Assembly (NCBI GenBank): GCA_002803225.1 | Contig: NXFV01000431.1 | Location: 1-64,000 of the forward strand | Reading direction: 5' to 3' | Source: Gamarada debralockiae | Lineage: Eukaryota; Ascomycota; Leotiomycetes; Helotiales; Hyphodiscaceae | DNA length: 64,000 bases | Shown: positions 11,117-21,311 of the stretch, piece after piece | Numbering within the stretch: position 1 is the stretch's first letter | Layout of the letters: each line of letters begins with the position of its first letter | The notes under the pieces: generated by a model | Database searches by the model: none | What the model saw: only the letters and a program-made list of their open reading frames with translations | Told to the model about the DNA's origin: nothing | Translations under genes and position numbers: made by a program

Positions 11117-11137
11117 CCAATACAGATACTGTATTGG
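11117..11137. promoter_or_regulatory. perfect inverted repeat of two CCAAT boxes
   Basis: CCAATACAG (11117-11125), a 3-base spacer and CTGTATTGG (11129-11137) form a perfect 9-bp inverted repeat with back-to-back CCAAT boxes, 164 bp upstream of the fasciclin gene start. CCAAT is the target of the HAP/CBC complex in fungi. A regulatory role is inferred from position. Confidence 0.4.
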
Positions 11138-11139
11138 AT

Positions 11140-11720
11140 TAATATGTACCGTTTGTTAGCGGATGATGATAGGGCAACGGAAAAATGTCAGGTGTGATCG
11201 TCAATGGATAACCCCAGCAATCTCTGGGGTAACCTGCACGCTATTCTAAAATAGGAGGTTTATCCGGGACGAGCCGGGGTAACGTGGGATTAAGGGCCAA
11301 TCTCAATTCTTCCCATCGGCCAGTCGCATGCAATCTATCAATCGGAAAGCACATGATATCGACAATTTATCGATTGATACCGAGGCTGAGCAGCAAGGAT
11401 ACTTCGAACCGCAAGATAGCTTCGAAAATCAACCTGTTGATCAAGTTCACATGTCGACGATCAGTCGATCATATTACCCCACCTTAAAGCCTCGCTCCCC
11501 CCTACTTTGTTGATAGGTTTCATAGATGATCCAGATTTTGCGACTGAAATCTTGGGCCGAGGAATTTTTTCAACTCCGAAGCCAAGCGAGTATATTGACG
11601 TCGTAGGCGTTCATGGCCAACACATTTGCTTTCCAGGACTTCTCAGAAGTTGCTGACTCAGTTCCTTCCAAAGTCCTGATATAGAGTGTCAGAGGAGGCA
11701 CTTGGAAAGGCGCGATAGCA
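11140..11720. other. no supported gene
   Basis: Short open frames occur (for example 11328-11513 plus), and some stretches from 11500 onward look protein-like, but no domain is recognised. They could be 5' parts of the degenerate coding region interrupted by the solo LTR at 12188. Confidence 0.35.
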
Positions 11721-11734
11721 ATTCAGACCTAGAT

Positions 11735-12391
11735 CCTAAGACCGCCGATGGTTGGCAGCATTCGACAACAAAGACCTGCGACATGCGCCGATATTGCTCA
11801 AGATGGCTGTGGATACTGTGAAGCTATCATGAAAACTGATGGTGATGGGAGGAAATACGAAAAATGCGGGACCGCGGAGAGAACGATGACCTAGATGCTC
11901 CGTACTCATCACGGCTACAAAGACCCGTTGAGATGGCGAATCTCTTGGTAGCTTATGTCCTGAAACCGACCAGACAAACAGTCTATCTTCAAGAGGAAGT
12001 TGACTGCTGAAGCACCCTTGGCTCGATCCACGAGATCCCTCCCGGGAAACACCCTTCGGGGTACGGCACTCTTCGTTCACGGCTCTTCACTCCTCAAGAT
12101 CCTCATGAGCAATCATCTCAACCCCACACACTCTTACGGCGTCCTCATCGATCTCTACTCCGACTTCGTTGATGTGGTCCTTGGACTTGTTGGTTGGAGT
12201 TGCCTAATCAGGTATAGCATGTATTTTCCCCTCTTTTGTGATATAAGAGAGCTCTTCCCCTCCTTGTATTTCAGCTCCTTAAGATATCAGCTAGGTCCTA
12301 TAAATGCCACTATATTTCGCCGCCATACAGCTCCAACTGACAGGACTCACGATTGCGGTCGAGATGCTGACGAAGGCGTCTCCGCCACGTA
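11735..12391 (+). pseudogene. unrecognised decayed gene interrupted by a solo LTR
   Basis: Plus-strand coding-like fragments occur in shifting frames from about 11740. The last runs from about 12000 through HSYGVLIDLYSDFVDVVLGL up to the LTR at 12188. If the LTR and one GGACT duplication are ignored, the frame continues smoothly with TIAVEMLTKASPPR and a stop (TAA at 12390-12392). That continuity shows the LTR landed in a formerly continuous reading frame. I cannot name the protein. Several stops upstream (for example near 11819 and 11911) indicate decay beyond the insertion. Confidence 0.45.
12188..12342 (+). mobile_element. solo LTR (155 bp) with GGACT target duplication
   Basis: The segment starts TGTTGG and ends CTGACA, the TG...CA ends of retrotransposon LTRs. 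It is flanked by the identical 5-bp direct repeat GGACT (12183-12187 and 12343-12347). It contains a TATA-like TGATATAAGAGAG followed by a pyrimidine-rich region. A second copy lies in inverted orientation at 17148-17300, with scattered substitutions. No internal retrotransposon region is attached, so this is a solo LTR left by recombination. Confidence 0.85.
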
Positions 12392-12392
12392 A

Positions 12393-13215
12393 CGAGCCGC
12401 TCTGATTTGGTTGTTGACACTATTGCTTGAATCATACTTGAATTTGGTATGAGGCGGTATCTGGACTTCATGCGGAAGAATGGCGTGGAATTTCAAGTTC
12501 AGACAGTACTTGAATTTGATAGAGGTGCTCAGCCGCCATGACTCCGGGGTACCTCTCTACAACTCCTATAGCTTGAAGTGACAGTGTTTCTGGCATGGGT
12601 TGCATGATCATCTGCAAATGGAGATGGTAGGTCGCATCTTGGGTGGGAGCTGTTAAGTCTTTCTTCGTATTCAAAATCTCTTTGCGAGAGGGTTGACTTG
12701 TACTTCATTAGTGTCGCAGCCTGCTTTGACTTGAAGCAGCTGATCACATCTCATATGATTTAATCGTAAGAAATTTGCGTAACCTGTTCATTCTTTCATA
12801 CTAATAAATTGTGTCTTTTTAAAACTTCTTACATCGTGACATTGATCGAGTGTTGCATTGTGATAAGGGGGTGAAAGATGATGCTCGCTTCAGCCTCCTG
12901 CCTCCTCGGTCATCACTGCGGGAGTCTGGGGCCGCTGTGGATGGCCCCCACGCCATACGCTCCCTTCTGCTGCCTTAGAATCTGCAATAATTGTACAAGA
13001 GACTGGTTCTCGAGACATTCCAATCGGGTGTATTTGAGGTTCTTCTTTTGAGAGTGAGAGGTTCAATTCTCAAATTAACTTTGAACTTATTTGTTCTTTC
13101 TGTTAAAGGAGGATTACATGGTTGTCTCTTTCTGTGCCTCTTGGGGACCGAATGGAACCCCCTCAGTACCTTGTCGTTCTGTATAAAGTCACATGACAAT
13201 CACATATCATAAAAG
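12393..13215. other. intergenic, nothing recognised
   Basis: Only short frames without homology occur. The last 200 bp are the probable promoter of the small gene that starts at 13216. Confidence 0.5.
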
Positions 13216-13581
13216 ATGGCTTCAACTTCCTCAGAAAACATCGCGACACCAACCTCATCACCCTCAAGAGAAGTACAACACCACTGTGTCTACGTCGTAA
13301 GCAAAACATTCGTCCACGAAGAGTGTGGTGAGCCGGAAGACCATGTCATCCTCGCCGCCTTCTCTTCCCTCCCGGACGCCAACGCTTTAGCACGTGACCG
13401 CGCTGAGGAAATCCATCGTATGACGAAGACGAGCAGGTGGACCGAAAGCCACAGGTATACGATTGAGGTGGACAGTGGGAACGTTAGTGGGAACGGAGAT
13501 CGGTGCAAGAAGTTTAAGGTTTATTGGGGATGCTGGAATACGGTGTTGGTGGAGAGGATGGAGTTAAGGAGGGGAGAGTAG
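13216..13581 (+). CDS. small hypothetical protein (121 residues), possibly frameshifted at the 3' end
   Basis: An ATG-initiated frame encodes a hydrophilic protein with a HHCVYVVSKTFVHEECGEPEDHVILAAFSSLPDANALARDRA core. This resembles a class of short, uncharacterised ascomycete proteins, but I cannot assign a domain or a function. No signal peptide or membrane segment is seen. The stop at 13579-13581 may be premature. In the frame starting at positions divisible by 3, an open stretch continues from about 13545 to a TAA at 13695-13697 and encodes a very acidic tail (DVGDGEDDVEAGMEDEGESD). A single-base change or an unrecognised short intron near 13540-13560 could join the two. Confidence 0.55.
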   Translation: MASTSSENIATPTSSPSREVQHHCVYVVSKTFVHEECGEPEDHVILAAFSSLPDANALARDRAEEIHRMTKTSRWTESHRYTIEVDSGNVSGNGDRCKKFKVYWGCWNTVLVERMELRRGE

Positions 13582-13699
13582 CAGTGGGGAGTGTGAGGAC
13601 TTGTTGGAGGCCAGATGTGGGGGATGGTGAGGACGATGTGGAAGCGGGCATGGAAGATGAAGGAGAGTCTGACGAGGGTCATTCAGATCACGTTTAAAG

Positions 13700-14190
13700 G
13701 CCGGCCCCTTTTTAACCTATCAAAGGGTACTCCCAGAAATTAATTGATAAAAGTGAACGGGAAGATCCTCATGAGAGAATAGTCTTGTGGGTGCGGGCCT
13801 GAACACCTGATTGGTCCTTAGACATGCATAAAACAGCCTCACATGTCGATGGAGACACAGCTCATGTGATAATGAGGCTACAACAAACGTCGCATTGGTA
13901 CAGCCTCTCCTTGTATCGTAGTACACCGACGCTAACAGTGTTTAGAACAGAATACCGACTTCTTCATGAGCTTTGGGATCCGTGCTTGTTGCTGCATCGG
14001 TTCTCGAGGACCTGAACGCGGGTCACAGCATCTGTTCCAGAGTTATGCCCATACAATATGCGGCTGGGCTTTGCTACCGCTTATATCGTCCGTAAACTGA
14101 AGGGAACCACTGGCATTCTGAGATTCGATCCTCGATCATCGATGCGTCGCATGCTCGGCCAAACTTCGATTGAGTCGATGGGAAGGCAAC
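13700..14190. other. intergenic, nothing recognised
   Basis: Short frames only. It lies between the small hypothetical gene and the exonuclease-like pseudogene. Confidence 0.45.
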
Positions 14191-14202
14191 CATGGGTAAG
14201 AT

Positions 14203-15074
14203 ATGCTCGCCGACTGTGCTGGGTCCTTGCGCGCTATACTTGCAGAGTCCATGGAATCTCCGTGGACACTTGATGACTTCAAGCTCTTCTTAAAGGTGCT
14301 GCACTACAGCGATCATGTCAAGCGCGGGGAAAAGCCCAGACAACAGGTTATTTGCTGGACCTGGAGTATGGTACCCACTAGAAAGTGTCTACGAAGTCGG
14401 GGTTGTCGATTATTTCTCGGGAGAAGTCCTGTGCGACGTAAAAGTACAGCAGACCACTCACCGCACCGATGAAGTGTGGACCCATCCGCCAGACCAACTC
14501 ATCGACTTCTTGTCCTACCTCAAAGTCTTCCGCCAGTACGCCGACATTCTAACCTTGACGTCCATCAGATTGCGGATTTACTACGGAACTGCATATCGCC
14601 TGAAACGATTATTCTTGTCTGAGCCACCAACTGGCAGAACCTGCGATTCCTTCGTGGCCTTCTGGAGAGAGCTGGCTACGGAGATGCTTTGCCACCTGAT
14701 GAGAACTGCATTTCTATGGTCAACTTGGTTAGAAAAGAATTATGCAAGAGAAAAATATCAAAGTGGCTCCCGCACAAGTCGATTCCCGCTATCTCTTCCA
14801 GTCATTTCCCACTGATTTTTGATGGCCATGAATTAGTAGGCGCCAATCATCGCGCAATAGTTGACACGATACAATAGTGACCTTGGTCCAGTACATCGAG
14901 AACAACTGTCGGCCTCCACAGGATCACAACCAAGACTTTATCCAGTATCCGCATGCCAACGTGCAGACGAAACTAGATGATTACAATGGCTTGAGCAATC
15001 CGTCTTTGAGCAATCCGTCTTTGAGCAATCCGTCTTTGAGCAATCCGTCTTTGATCGATCCGTCTCCATCTTGA
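14203..15074 (+). pseudogene. decayed DEDDh 3'-5' exonuclease-like protein
   Basis: Three reading frames together carry the landmarks of a fungal DEDDh-type exonuclease (RNase H fold). A frame from 14203 (ending near KRGEKPRQQ) precedes LLDLEYGTH in another frame at about 14349-14379; this is motif I with the catalytic D-x-E. Directly after, in a third frame, come VYEVGVVDYFSGEVLCDVKV (from about 14390) and the body to about 14690. From about 14689 the frame shifts again to KWLPHKSIPAI and FDGHELVGANHRAIVDTIQ, the region of motif III with its His and Asp (HRAIVD). At least three shifts and a TAG inside motif I make the gene nonfunctional. Its 3' end runs into a 15-bp tandem repeat. The relation to a specific enzyme is not resolvable. 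Confidence 0.6.
14991..15065 (+). repeat. 15-bp minisatellite, five copies
   Basis: Four exact copies of TTGAGCAATCCGTCT and a fifth variant TTGATCGATCCGTCT lie head to tail. The unit is a multiple of three and translates as repeated LSNPS in an open plus-strand frame that ends just after the array. Confidence 0.95.
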
Positions 15075-15229
15075 TTGCCGTTTTCATCTATATTTGGTTG
15101 TGGGATCCGGACTTTCAGTGAAGGATTACAAGCTGGCTTTGCGGCAATGGCGTTGCATTTTATGACATGCACATGTGTTACTGATGATCGTTTGCGGAGC
15201 GGACGAGAGATATTTTAGAACAGCCATTT

Positions 15230-16905
15230 TTATTCAATTTCACTATGACGGAATTGCTTCAACTCTTTTTCCAACTCGTCCATGATGATCTTCCTGATGC
15301 CATCTAGTCCTCCACTTTTGTGTACAATGATGATTCGTCTTGGAAGACAATCCAGTCCAGAGAGCTGTGGGGATAGAATGTCCTTAAACCCAAAGTCTTC
15401 CTACCCTACCAGAGCCATCTCCACACCATGATTGAACTTGGCCGGATGCGCTGTTGCCAGAGCCACATAATGTATTCCTGGTGCCGCCTCGACTGATCGC
15501 AGCGATGCAGTCACGTGACTGCAGAATGAGGGTCCAGAACGTACGGTTTTGAGCTTGGACTGGCAGTGCTGGGCCACCGGAACACTTGGCGAATGGTGGT
15601 TAGTGTTTCCGCGTCGGAAACACGCCTTGACAGAAACTCAGTACTTACCGCGTCCAGCACCTGCTGCTCAACGGAGAACCCGCCTTTTGACTTGAGGGCC
15701 GTCTGCCATTCGTTGACCTTCAGACCTGCGATGTGTTTTTCGCTCTGTACATCATGCGAATTTGAGCCATAGACATGGTACGCGATGAACCACAAAAGCC
15801 GCTCAAAGTTGCTGCTAATGAGAATATCCATGGCTGGAGATAATGCCTCTTTCACACCGCTGGCATGGCATAATTCTCCTGAGCAGCTGGCTTCTCATAC
15901 ACGCCCGTCTGCTCAGAAGCGGTGAAGAATGTCGTTCTCATTTGTCAAAATAATGAGTTTCAATATCGGAAGACTCATCTGCTTTGCAAAAGAAGCCAGC
16001 TAGGATACCAAAGTTGCCTGTCGGTACAGCAACACTGATCTGATCGGTTGACCGACTGAACGTGCCTGAGCAGATGAGCGAGAAGTACGACGCGAAATAG
16101 TAAGGTATTTGGCCAGAATCCTAGCGACATTGATCGAATTGACAGATGTGATGTTATGTGCTGCGTTGAGGGAAGAGTCAGCAAAGGGGGCCTTAAGAAG
16201 CTCCTAAAGCATCTAGTCAGCTATGGCAATAGGAGGGGGGTGATAGACTTGGCAGTCATCAAATGTTCCATCAACGCTCAAGCAATGTATCAGACAGTGG
16301 GATTAGCTCTGCTCGGATTGATGGTACACCCAGGAGGATGTCGGGAACGTACCGTTGGCATCGAGTACCGTCGTCATTTGTGCCTCCTGCACTGGGGAAA
16401 TCTTTCCGGTGGGAAACATGATGAATACGGAAATGTTCTTTCCCCCCTCTCAGACCGTAACGGCTGAACATGTATCTCCTAAAGTGGCACCAATGACAGT
16501 CAGACACTCCCGATCCTGCCCTGTCTTGGACCTAGCCCGATTACGCCTTTCGAGCAAGAACTCAAGGAGGTTTACTAAAAATTGTAGCGCAATATCCTTG
16601 AAGGCGAAAGTCGGCCCACGGAACAGTTCTAGTAAGTGGATCTTCCTCTCCTTGTCCAAAGTTACGGTGGGCGTTACGCTTGGCTCGCGAAAAGATGAAT
16701 ACGTTTGACATATAATAGCCTTGAGGAAGTGTATGGGATTTCGACAGGTGAGATGTAGAGGCTTAAGATTTCGAATGCGAGGAGTTCAATGGGAGGTTAG
16801 CCCAATCACTCTCCCAGTTTGACTGTAGAGGAGGAATAGTTCCGTGAATAAACAATCCATTGTCCGGTGCAAGACCTTTAAAAGTCTGCCTCTTTGAAGG
16901 ATATC
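15230..16905 (-). pseudogene. threonine synthase (THR4-type) pseudogene
   Basis: On the minus strand, from high to low coordinates, broken frames reproduce nearly a whole fungal threonine synthase, the PLP enzyme that turns O-phosphohomoserine into threonine. The N-terminal KGLAPDNGLFIHG lies at about 16860. HLLELFRGPTFAFKDIALQF at about 16620 has the PLP-lysine FKD motif. LTVIGATLGDTCSA at about 16480 stands where the family has GATSGDTGSA. Next come NVFVLFPTGKISPVQEAQMTTV at about 16420, SLNAAHNITSVNSIN at about 16150, then ENDILHRF. After these come AMDILISSNFERLLWF, GGFSVEQQVLDA and YVLDPHSAVT (15520-15840), then LATAHPAKFNHGVE and a C-terminal KSGGLDGIRKIIMDELEKEL up to the stop at 15230-15232. 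Many frameshifts and stops, and substitutions in the phosphate-binding loop, exclude activity. It is probably a decayed second copy; an intact gene should exist elsewhere. Confidence 0.85.
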
Positions 16906-17147
16906 TGTAAATTATTAAATAAATATCGCAATGTAGACATATAGTAAGAGAGAGAATTTACCCCGGAAAAACCCCCACGCGTGCTTGAAGAAGAGAAGAT
17001 ACGACAGCTCAGCGCAATTTCTTCCAAGACCATACTGGCTGCCAGGATGTGCATAAAATCGAGGTGACACAGAATCAAAAGAGATTTGTCGATGCCTCAA
17101 CCTCATAATCGGTGAGATTATTCACTAATGGGCAAGGAGTAATTAGA
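16906..17147. other. short intergenic spacer
   Basis: It lies between the N-terminal end of the threonine synthase relic and the second solo LTR. No feature recognised. Confidence 0.45.
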
Positions 17148-17300
17148 TGTCAGTTGAGCTGTATGGGGGGGAAATATAGTGGCATTTTTAGAGCTAGCTT
17201 GATATCTGAGGAGCTGAAATACAAGGAGGGGAAGAGCTCTCTTATACCACAAAAGAGGGGAAAATACAGGCTATACCCGATTAGGCAATTCCAACCAACA
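17148..17300 (-). mobile_element. second solo LTR copy, inverted
   Basis: The reverse complement of this segment starts TGTTGGTTGG and ends CTGACA. It aligns along its whole length with the LTR at 12188-12342, apart from scattered substitutions and small indels. The flanks (TTAGA before, TTCAG after) do not form a clear 5-bp duplication, so the flanking sequence may have mutated or recombined. Confidence 0.8.
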
Positions 17301-19539
17301 TTCAGCTACTAGCCACAAGTACGATTGAAAATAGGCAAGATAGATCTAGATCAAACTGGGAACCTCAAAAATGCAAGAGCGAAGGTAGAAGCGATTGCGG
17401 ACACGCTGCTGCCTGTCACTTGCATGGCTATATCCAAAAACGAATCGCCGCCTTTAGGATTCAAGCTCGATTCCATCAGTATTGACCTTGAGGATCCAGG
17501 GACGAAACCGAACTCATTACGATGCAAGTCTTTTTCTCAACCCTGGTGTCAGCTCCAGGCACTGATTGGCAACCTTGGTTCCTCAATCATCTCACATCAG
17601 CTCTTCCCGGTTGTCCTGCCCAAGCTTTTTTAATTTCAATGCAATACAGGCTACCACAATGGTGCCTGTACTCGATCCTAATCTGGGAGGTAAATCAGTT
17701 TTCCTGTGTCCTAGGGATGCGAGCTAGCCAAAAAAATGTGTTTAGAGATGACATACATCGTGGAACACATCGATACCATTCAGTCATTTTATAGAGCAGA
17801 AGAACTAGAGGATAGAATTGTTCTGATTGAACACACTTGGGCACAATGTCTTCCTATAGATAAGCAATCCAAAGACGCCTAAACTGCCCGGCTAAATCTT
17901 GTCAAATAGCTGTATGGACCAGGCGTAGCTTCCGTTTCCCCGGAATTGGCACTAAAACACTAGTTCTGATTCTCACCCGGTGTGGCATAGATCTTCATTC
18001 GAAAATAGAGGATCATTACTGTAATGATTACAATACAACTCGGTGGACTCGAATGCAAGAAAATCCTGAATGGGCTTGCCTAGATCTCTACTTTCTATTC
18101 ACATGATGGGGCAGAGTATGGGGGAGCGTCAAACACAACATCAATTGGAGAATCAAGGTACTTGAAATTGGCCAGTTGGAATAAACTTGACTTATACTGC
18201 ATAGGAAGTTCATTCTTGGAAGAAGGTAGTTTCAATGCCGCAACATAGTCGACAGCTCCATATTGAGAACAACGTCATGATCAGTCTGCGAGAACATCTG
18301 AGAATACACAGTGAGTCCCTTAAAGACTGTGAAGTTCTGGCTAGAAAGCGTGCCCCAAGGGTGATATTTACTCTGCAAAGGTGTCTTGCCGACACTCTTT
18401 AGCTCCTCGATTACTATGATGTGACCGTGGCAAGTTTGTTGGAACAACAGCAAAATATATTGAGCTTAGTATGATCGACAAGCCATGCCAGGGAGGCCAG
18501 AGCTGATATCATAGTAGGCGTTCACCTTCTTATCCCTTGGCTTTTGTAGCTGTATGCGTTCCCATAACCTAGAACTCTCATTACTGAAAATATTCCTCCA
18601 ATATTGCACTAACAAAGACTATAGTCCATTTTGGTATCACCACTTTCACGGCAGTTCCCAAATGGTACCTGCATTTGCCATTCTACTCCTTGTTGCAACC
18701 CTCATAGTGGCATATGCAGCAAATAAACTCTTCGGTGCTGATACGGCCTATCCTGTTAGATAAAATCTATGCTCTTATCGTTGCTATAGTAACGATGTAT
18801 TTGCATATCTGTTGGATTCTAGCAACCCCTCGATTCTCTCTTCCTTAGATATCAATACATACATGATTTTGCCTCACAATATGGTCTATTCGACATATGG
18901 AAGCGGCCGGCTGCGGGAAAGGGGCCCAGAAAGGCCGATCTCGGACATTCATCAATTGCAGGGGAGTAATCGAGTGCTGAGAGCAAGTGTCCCAATGAGG
19001 CAACCGTTGCAGAAGACTGCAGAATGAAAGAGATGGATGATGAGCAAAGGAAATAACGGGAACTAACATAAGAGGCGAGACAGCTTAGAAACGATGCTGA
19101 AAGGATGAGTGATTCTTTAAGGGCGGATTATACCCGTCATTTATCGCAGGGGCAGAAATAAAATAGTAGCTATATATATGGCTATGAGACACGAGTAACA
19201 AGATTTCTCCTTCGTTTTCTCGTTCGGCTGACAGCTGTGTAATTTTCTGTTTGAACGGCCTTAATTTTATTAGGGCCATGGAAATGCTATAACGTAGAGA
19301 TTTGTATGTAAAACTAGATAGTATGCTGTCTAGCACAATTGTGAGCGCTTGTGTCAGTTGCTCAGGGGGAAGGCTGTAGTCATAAGAGTGAGGGCAGAAA
19401 GGTCTATCTCATTTAAAACTACGGAAGGTAAGGACTGTATATATAATCAAGAATCGTGGTAATGGGAAATTAGGCCGCACGTGCCACCATCTGATAGCTT
19501 GAACGAACTTTGAATCAATCTATCACACCCGCAATATAT
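17301..19539. other. 2.2-kb stretch without a supported gene
   Basis: Open frames of up to about 100 codons (17325-17633 plus, 17522-17794 plus, 18232-18453 minus) show no recognised domain. A 33-codon ATG frame at 18661-18762 has one hydrophobic segment (AFAILLLVATLIVAYAA) and could be an isolated N-terminal membrane anchor. The last part is the 3' flank of the permease gene. Confidence 0.4.
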
Positions 19540-21311
19540 TCAAGCCTGCGTCCCGAGTTCTTTAATAACTTGACCGATCATTGCATGCTTGGCATTAACC
19601 CTTGGTCCTTTGAACCACTTGCGGGCATCAATGGCAAACCAGAATAAAGCAAATAACATGGGAGCCCCATACACAAGACAAGTCCAGTTCATATTGGAAG
19701 AGCTAATAATTCAGTCAATAACTTTTCTGTTTATGATAGGGCTTTGAAGTACTTACTTAAGGTCACTTCCTATCATGCTAGGTAAACACAATATCGGAAC
19801 CATTAGAACGACGAATGCAACAGCGGCCGCTCCGATAGGCTTGCCAAGCTTTCCAAGATGCCAAGGTCCCCTTCGAAACCTATTCCCGACAAAGAAGACC
19901 CTCAAAGAGATGGGGATGGTGAATGCAACAAAGCAAGCAATGGCGCCGACAGAGAAGATGGCTAGGATAGCCACCTCCCCAGCAAATATAAGGAAGCAAA
20001 GCAGGATGCCAACAGTACAGTTGAACCATACCGCATTGACCGGTGTCTTGGTGTATTTGTTTACTTTCCGCCAGTATCTTGACATGGGGAAGCAACCGTC
20101 ACGGGCGTAGGCATAGGTGACTCGAGATGCTGCAACCATGCAACCTTGACCCATGGAGAAGCCAGCTATTATAGTCAATGCGAGAGTGGCCAGCGCAGTC
20201 TTCATCGGCAGAACCTGGAGCAAGTAGGTCGCCCACGGTTGGCCAAGGTCAGAGTTGAGGACTGCCCCGATGTCGACGACTGTGTACGCAACAACAACCT
20301 GCAAGGCCCAACCAAATATACCACCAATTATAGACGTCAAAACAATGGCACGCGGAGAGGCGACGTCAGCAATGGCGCATTCCTCGCTCAGATGAAAAGG
20401 TGCATCAAAGCCTGACATTGCCCACATAACGCTGATGAAACTCATTAATATGGCGATACCATTGGGGAAATCTGTACCATTGTCGATGTTGCTCCACACT
20501 TGATAAGTTGGTGTGAACTTAGGATCCGTTTTAGTAGCTGCAGGTATGAGAATGATGACAATGATTACTGCTACCATGTTGATACTGGACCCCAACGAAT
20601 TGAAGACAGCGATCCACTTGGTTGGCATGCTGGTGATGCAACTTTGGATGATCATGAGGAAAGTGGTGAGGAGGAACACCTCGTAGTTCGTTGGTACGTA
20701 ATCTGAGTCGGTTATCGACCGAGCAGCAAGAATCATTGCCGCCAATGAATAGTTGACCGATGGTGCACCTGTGACTTGTCCAATCCAACTGGACCAGCCA
20801 GTCGCCCAAGATGCAACAGGGCCCCAGCCTGGAGGTGCAAGAACAGCCGACGCATAATAGAGACCACCGCTGCGTAAAGGAACGTGAGAATATGTCATAC
20901 GATGGATTCTGAATGCAATTCTGACCTTGTTGGCATTGATGAGCAGAGTTCAGCCAAGCTCAGGGCGACACATTGGATAAAGACCATGGCAATTATCCAT
21001 CCCCAGACCATCCCTGGAAGAGAGATTGCTATCAGCCCAATATTCTGTAACAACCGTTCACGATATTATTTGAAGAAGGGAAAAAAAAAAAAAAATTTTA
21101 ACACACCCGCAGTTCCAGCGTAACCCATGCCATAGTATAACGTCGATGCGAAACTCGGAAGCAACCCCAACACGGCGAAGCTGACACAGAAGGAGGTCCA
21201 AAGACTGAATTCTCGTTTAAACTCTTGCTTGTAACCTAAAGACAAGAGGACCTTCTCATCATGGTCGCCCGGCAACTCGTCTTCAAAGGGCTGTAGCAAG
21301 GTTGTTGCCAT
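19540..21311 (-). CDS. amino-acid/GABA-type permease (APC superfamily)
   Basis: Four exons on the minus strand (21311-21107, 21013-20926, 20869-19757, 19702-19540), with introns of 93, 56 and 54 bp, give 522 residues. The protein has the layout of the fungal amino-acid/choline/GABA transporters (Uga4- and Hnm1-like, APC family), with about 12 membrane helices. Helix 1 is in FSLWTSFCVSFAVLGLLPSF with the family's GMGYAGTAGMVWGW loop. The helix 2/3 boundary reads ALSLAELCSSMPTSGGLYY, joined across two introns. SGFDAPFHLSEECAIADVASPRAI is the conserved cytoplasmic loop. The short C-terminal tail comes from exon 4. It should import a nitrogenous substrate through the plasma membrane; the exact substrate cannot be told from sequence. 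The first intron holds a long homopolymer A run on the plus strand. Confidence 0.93.

Noticed and set aside
12188..17300. One retrotransposon bounded by the two LTR copies
   Set aside because: The copies are in inverted, not direct, orientation. No gag or pol sequence lies between them, and the 12188 copy has its own complete target duplication.
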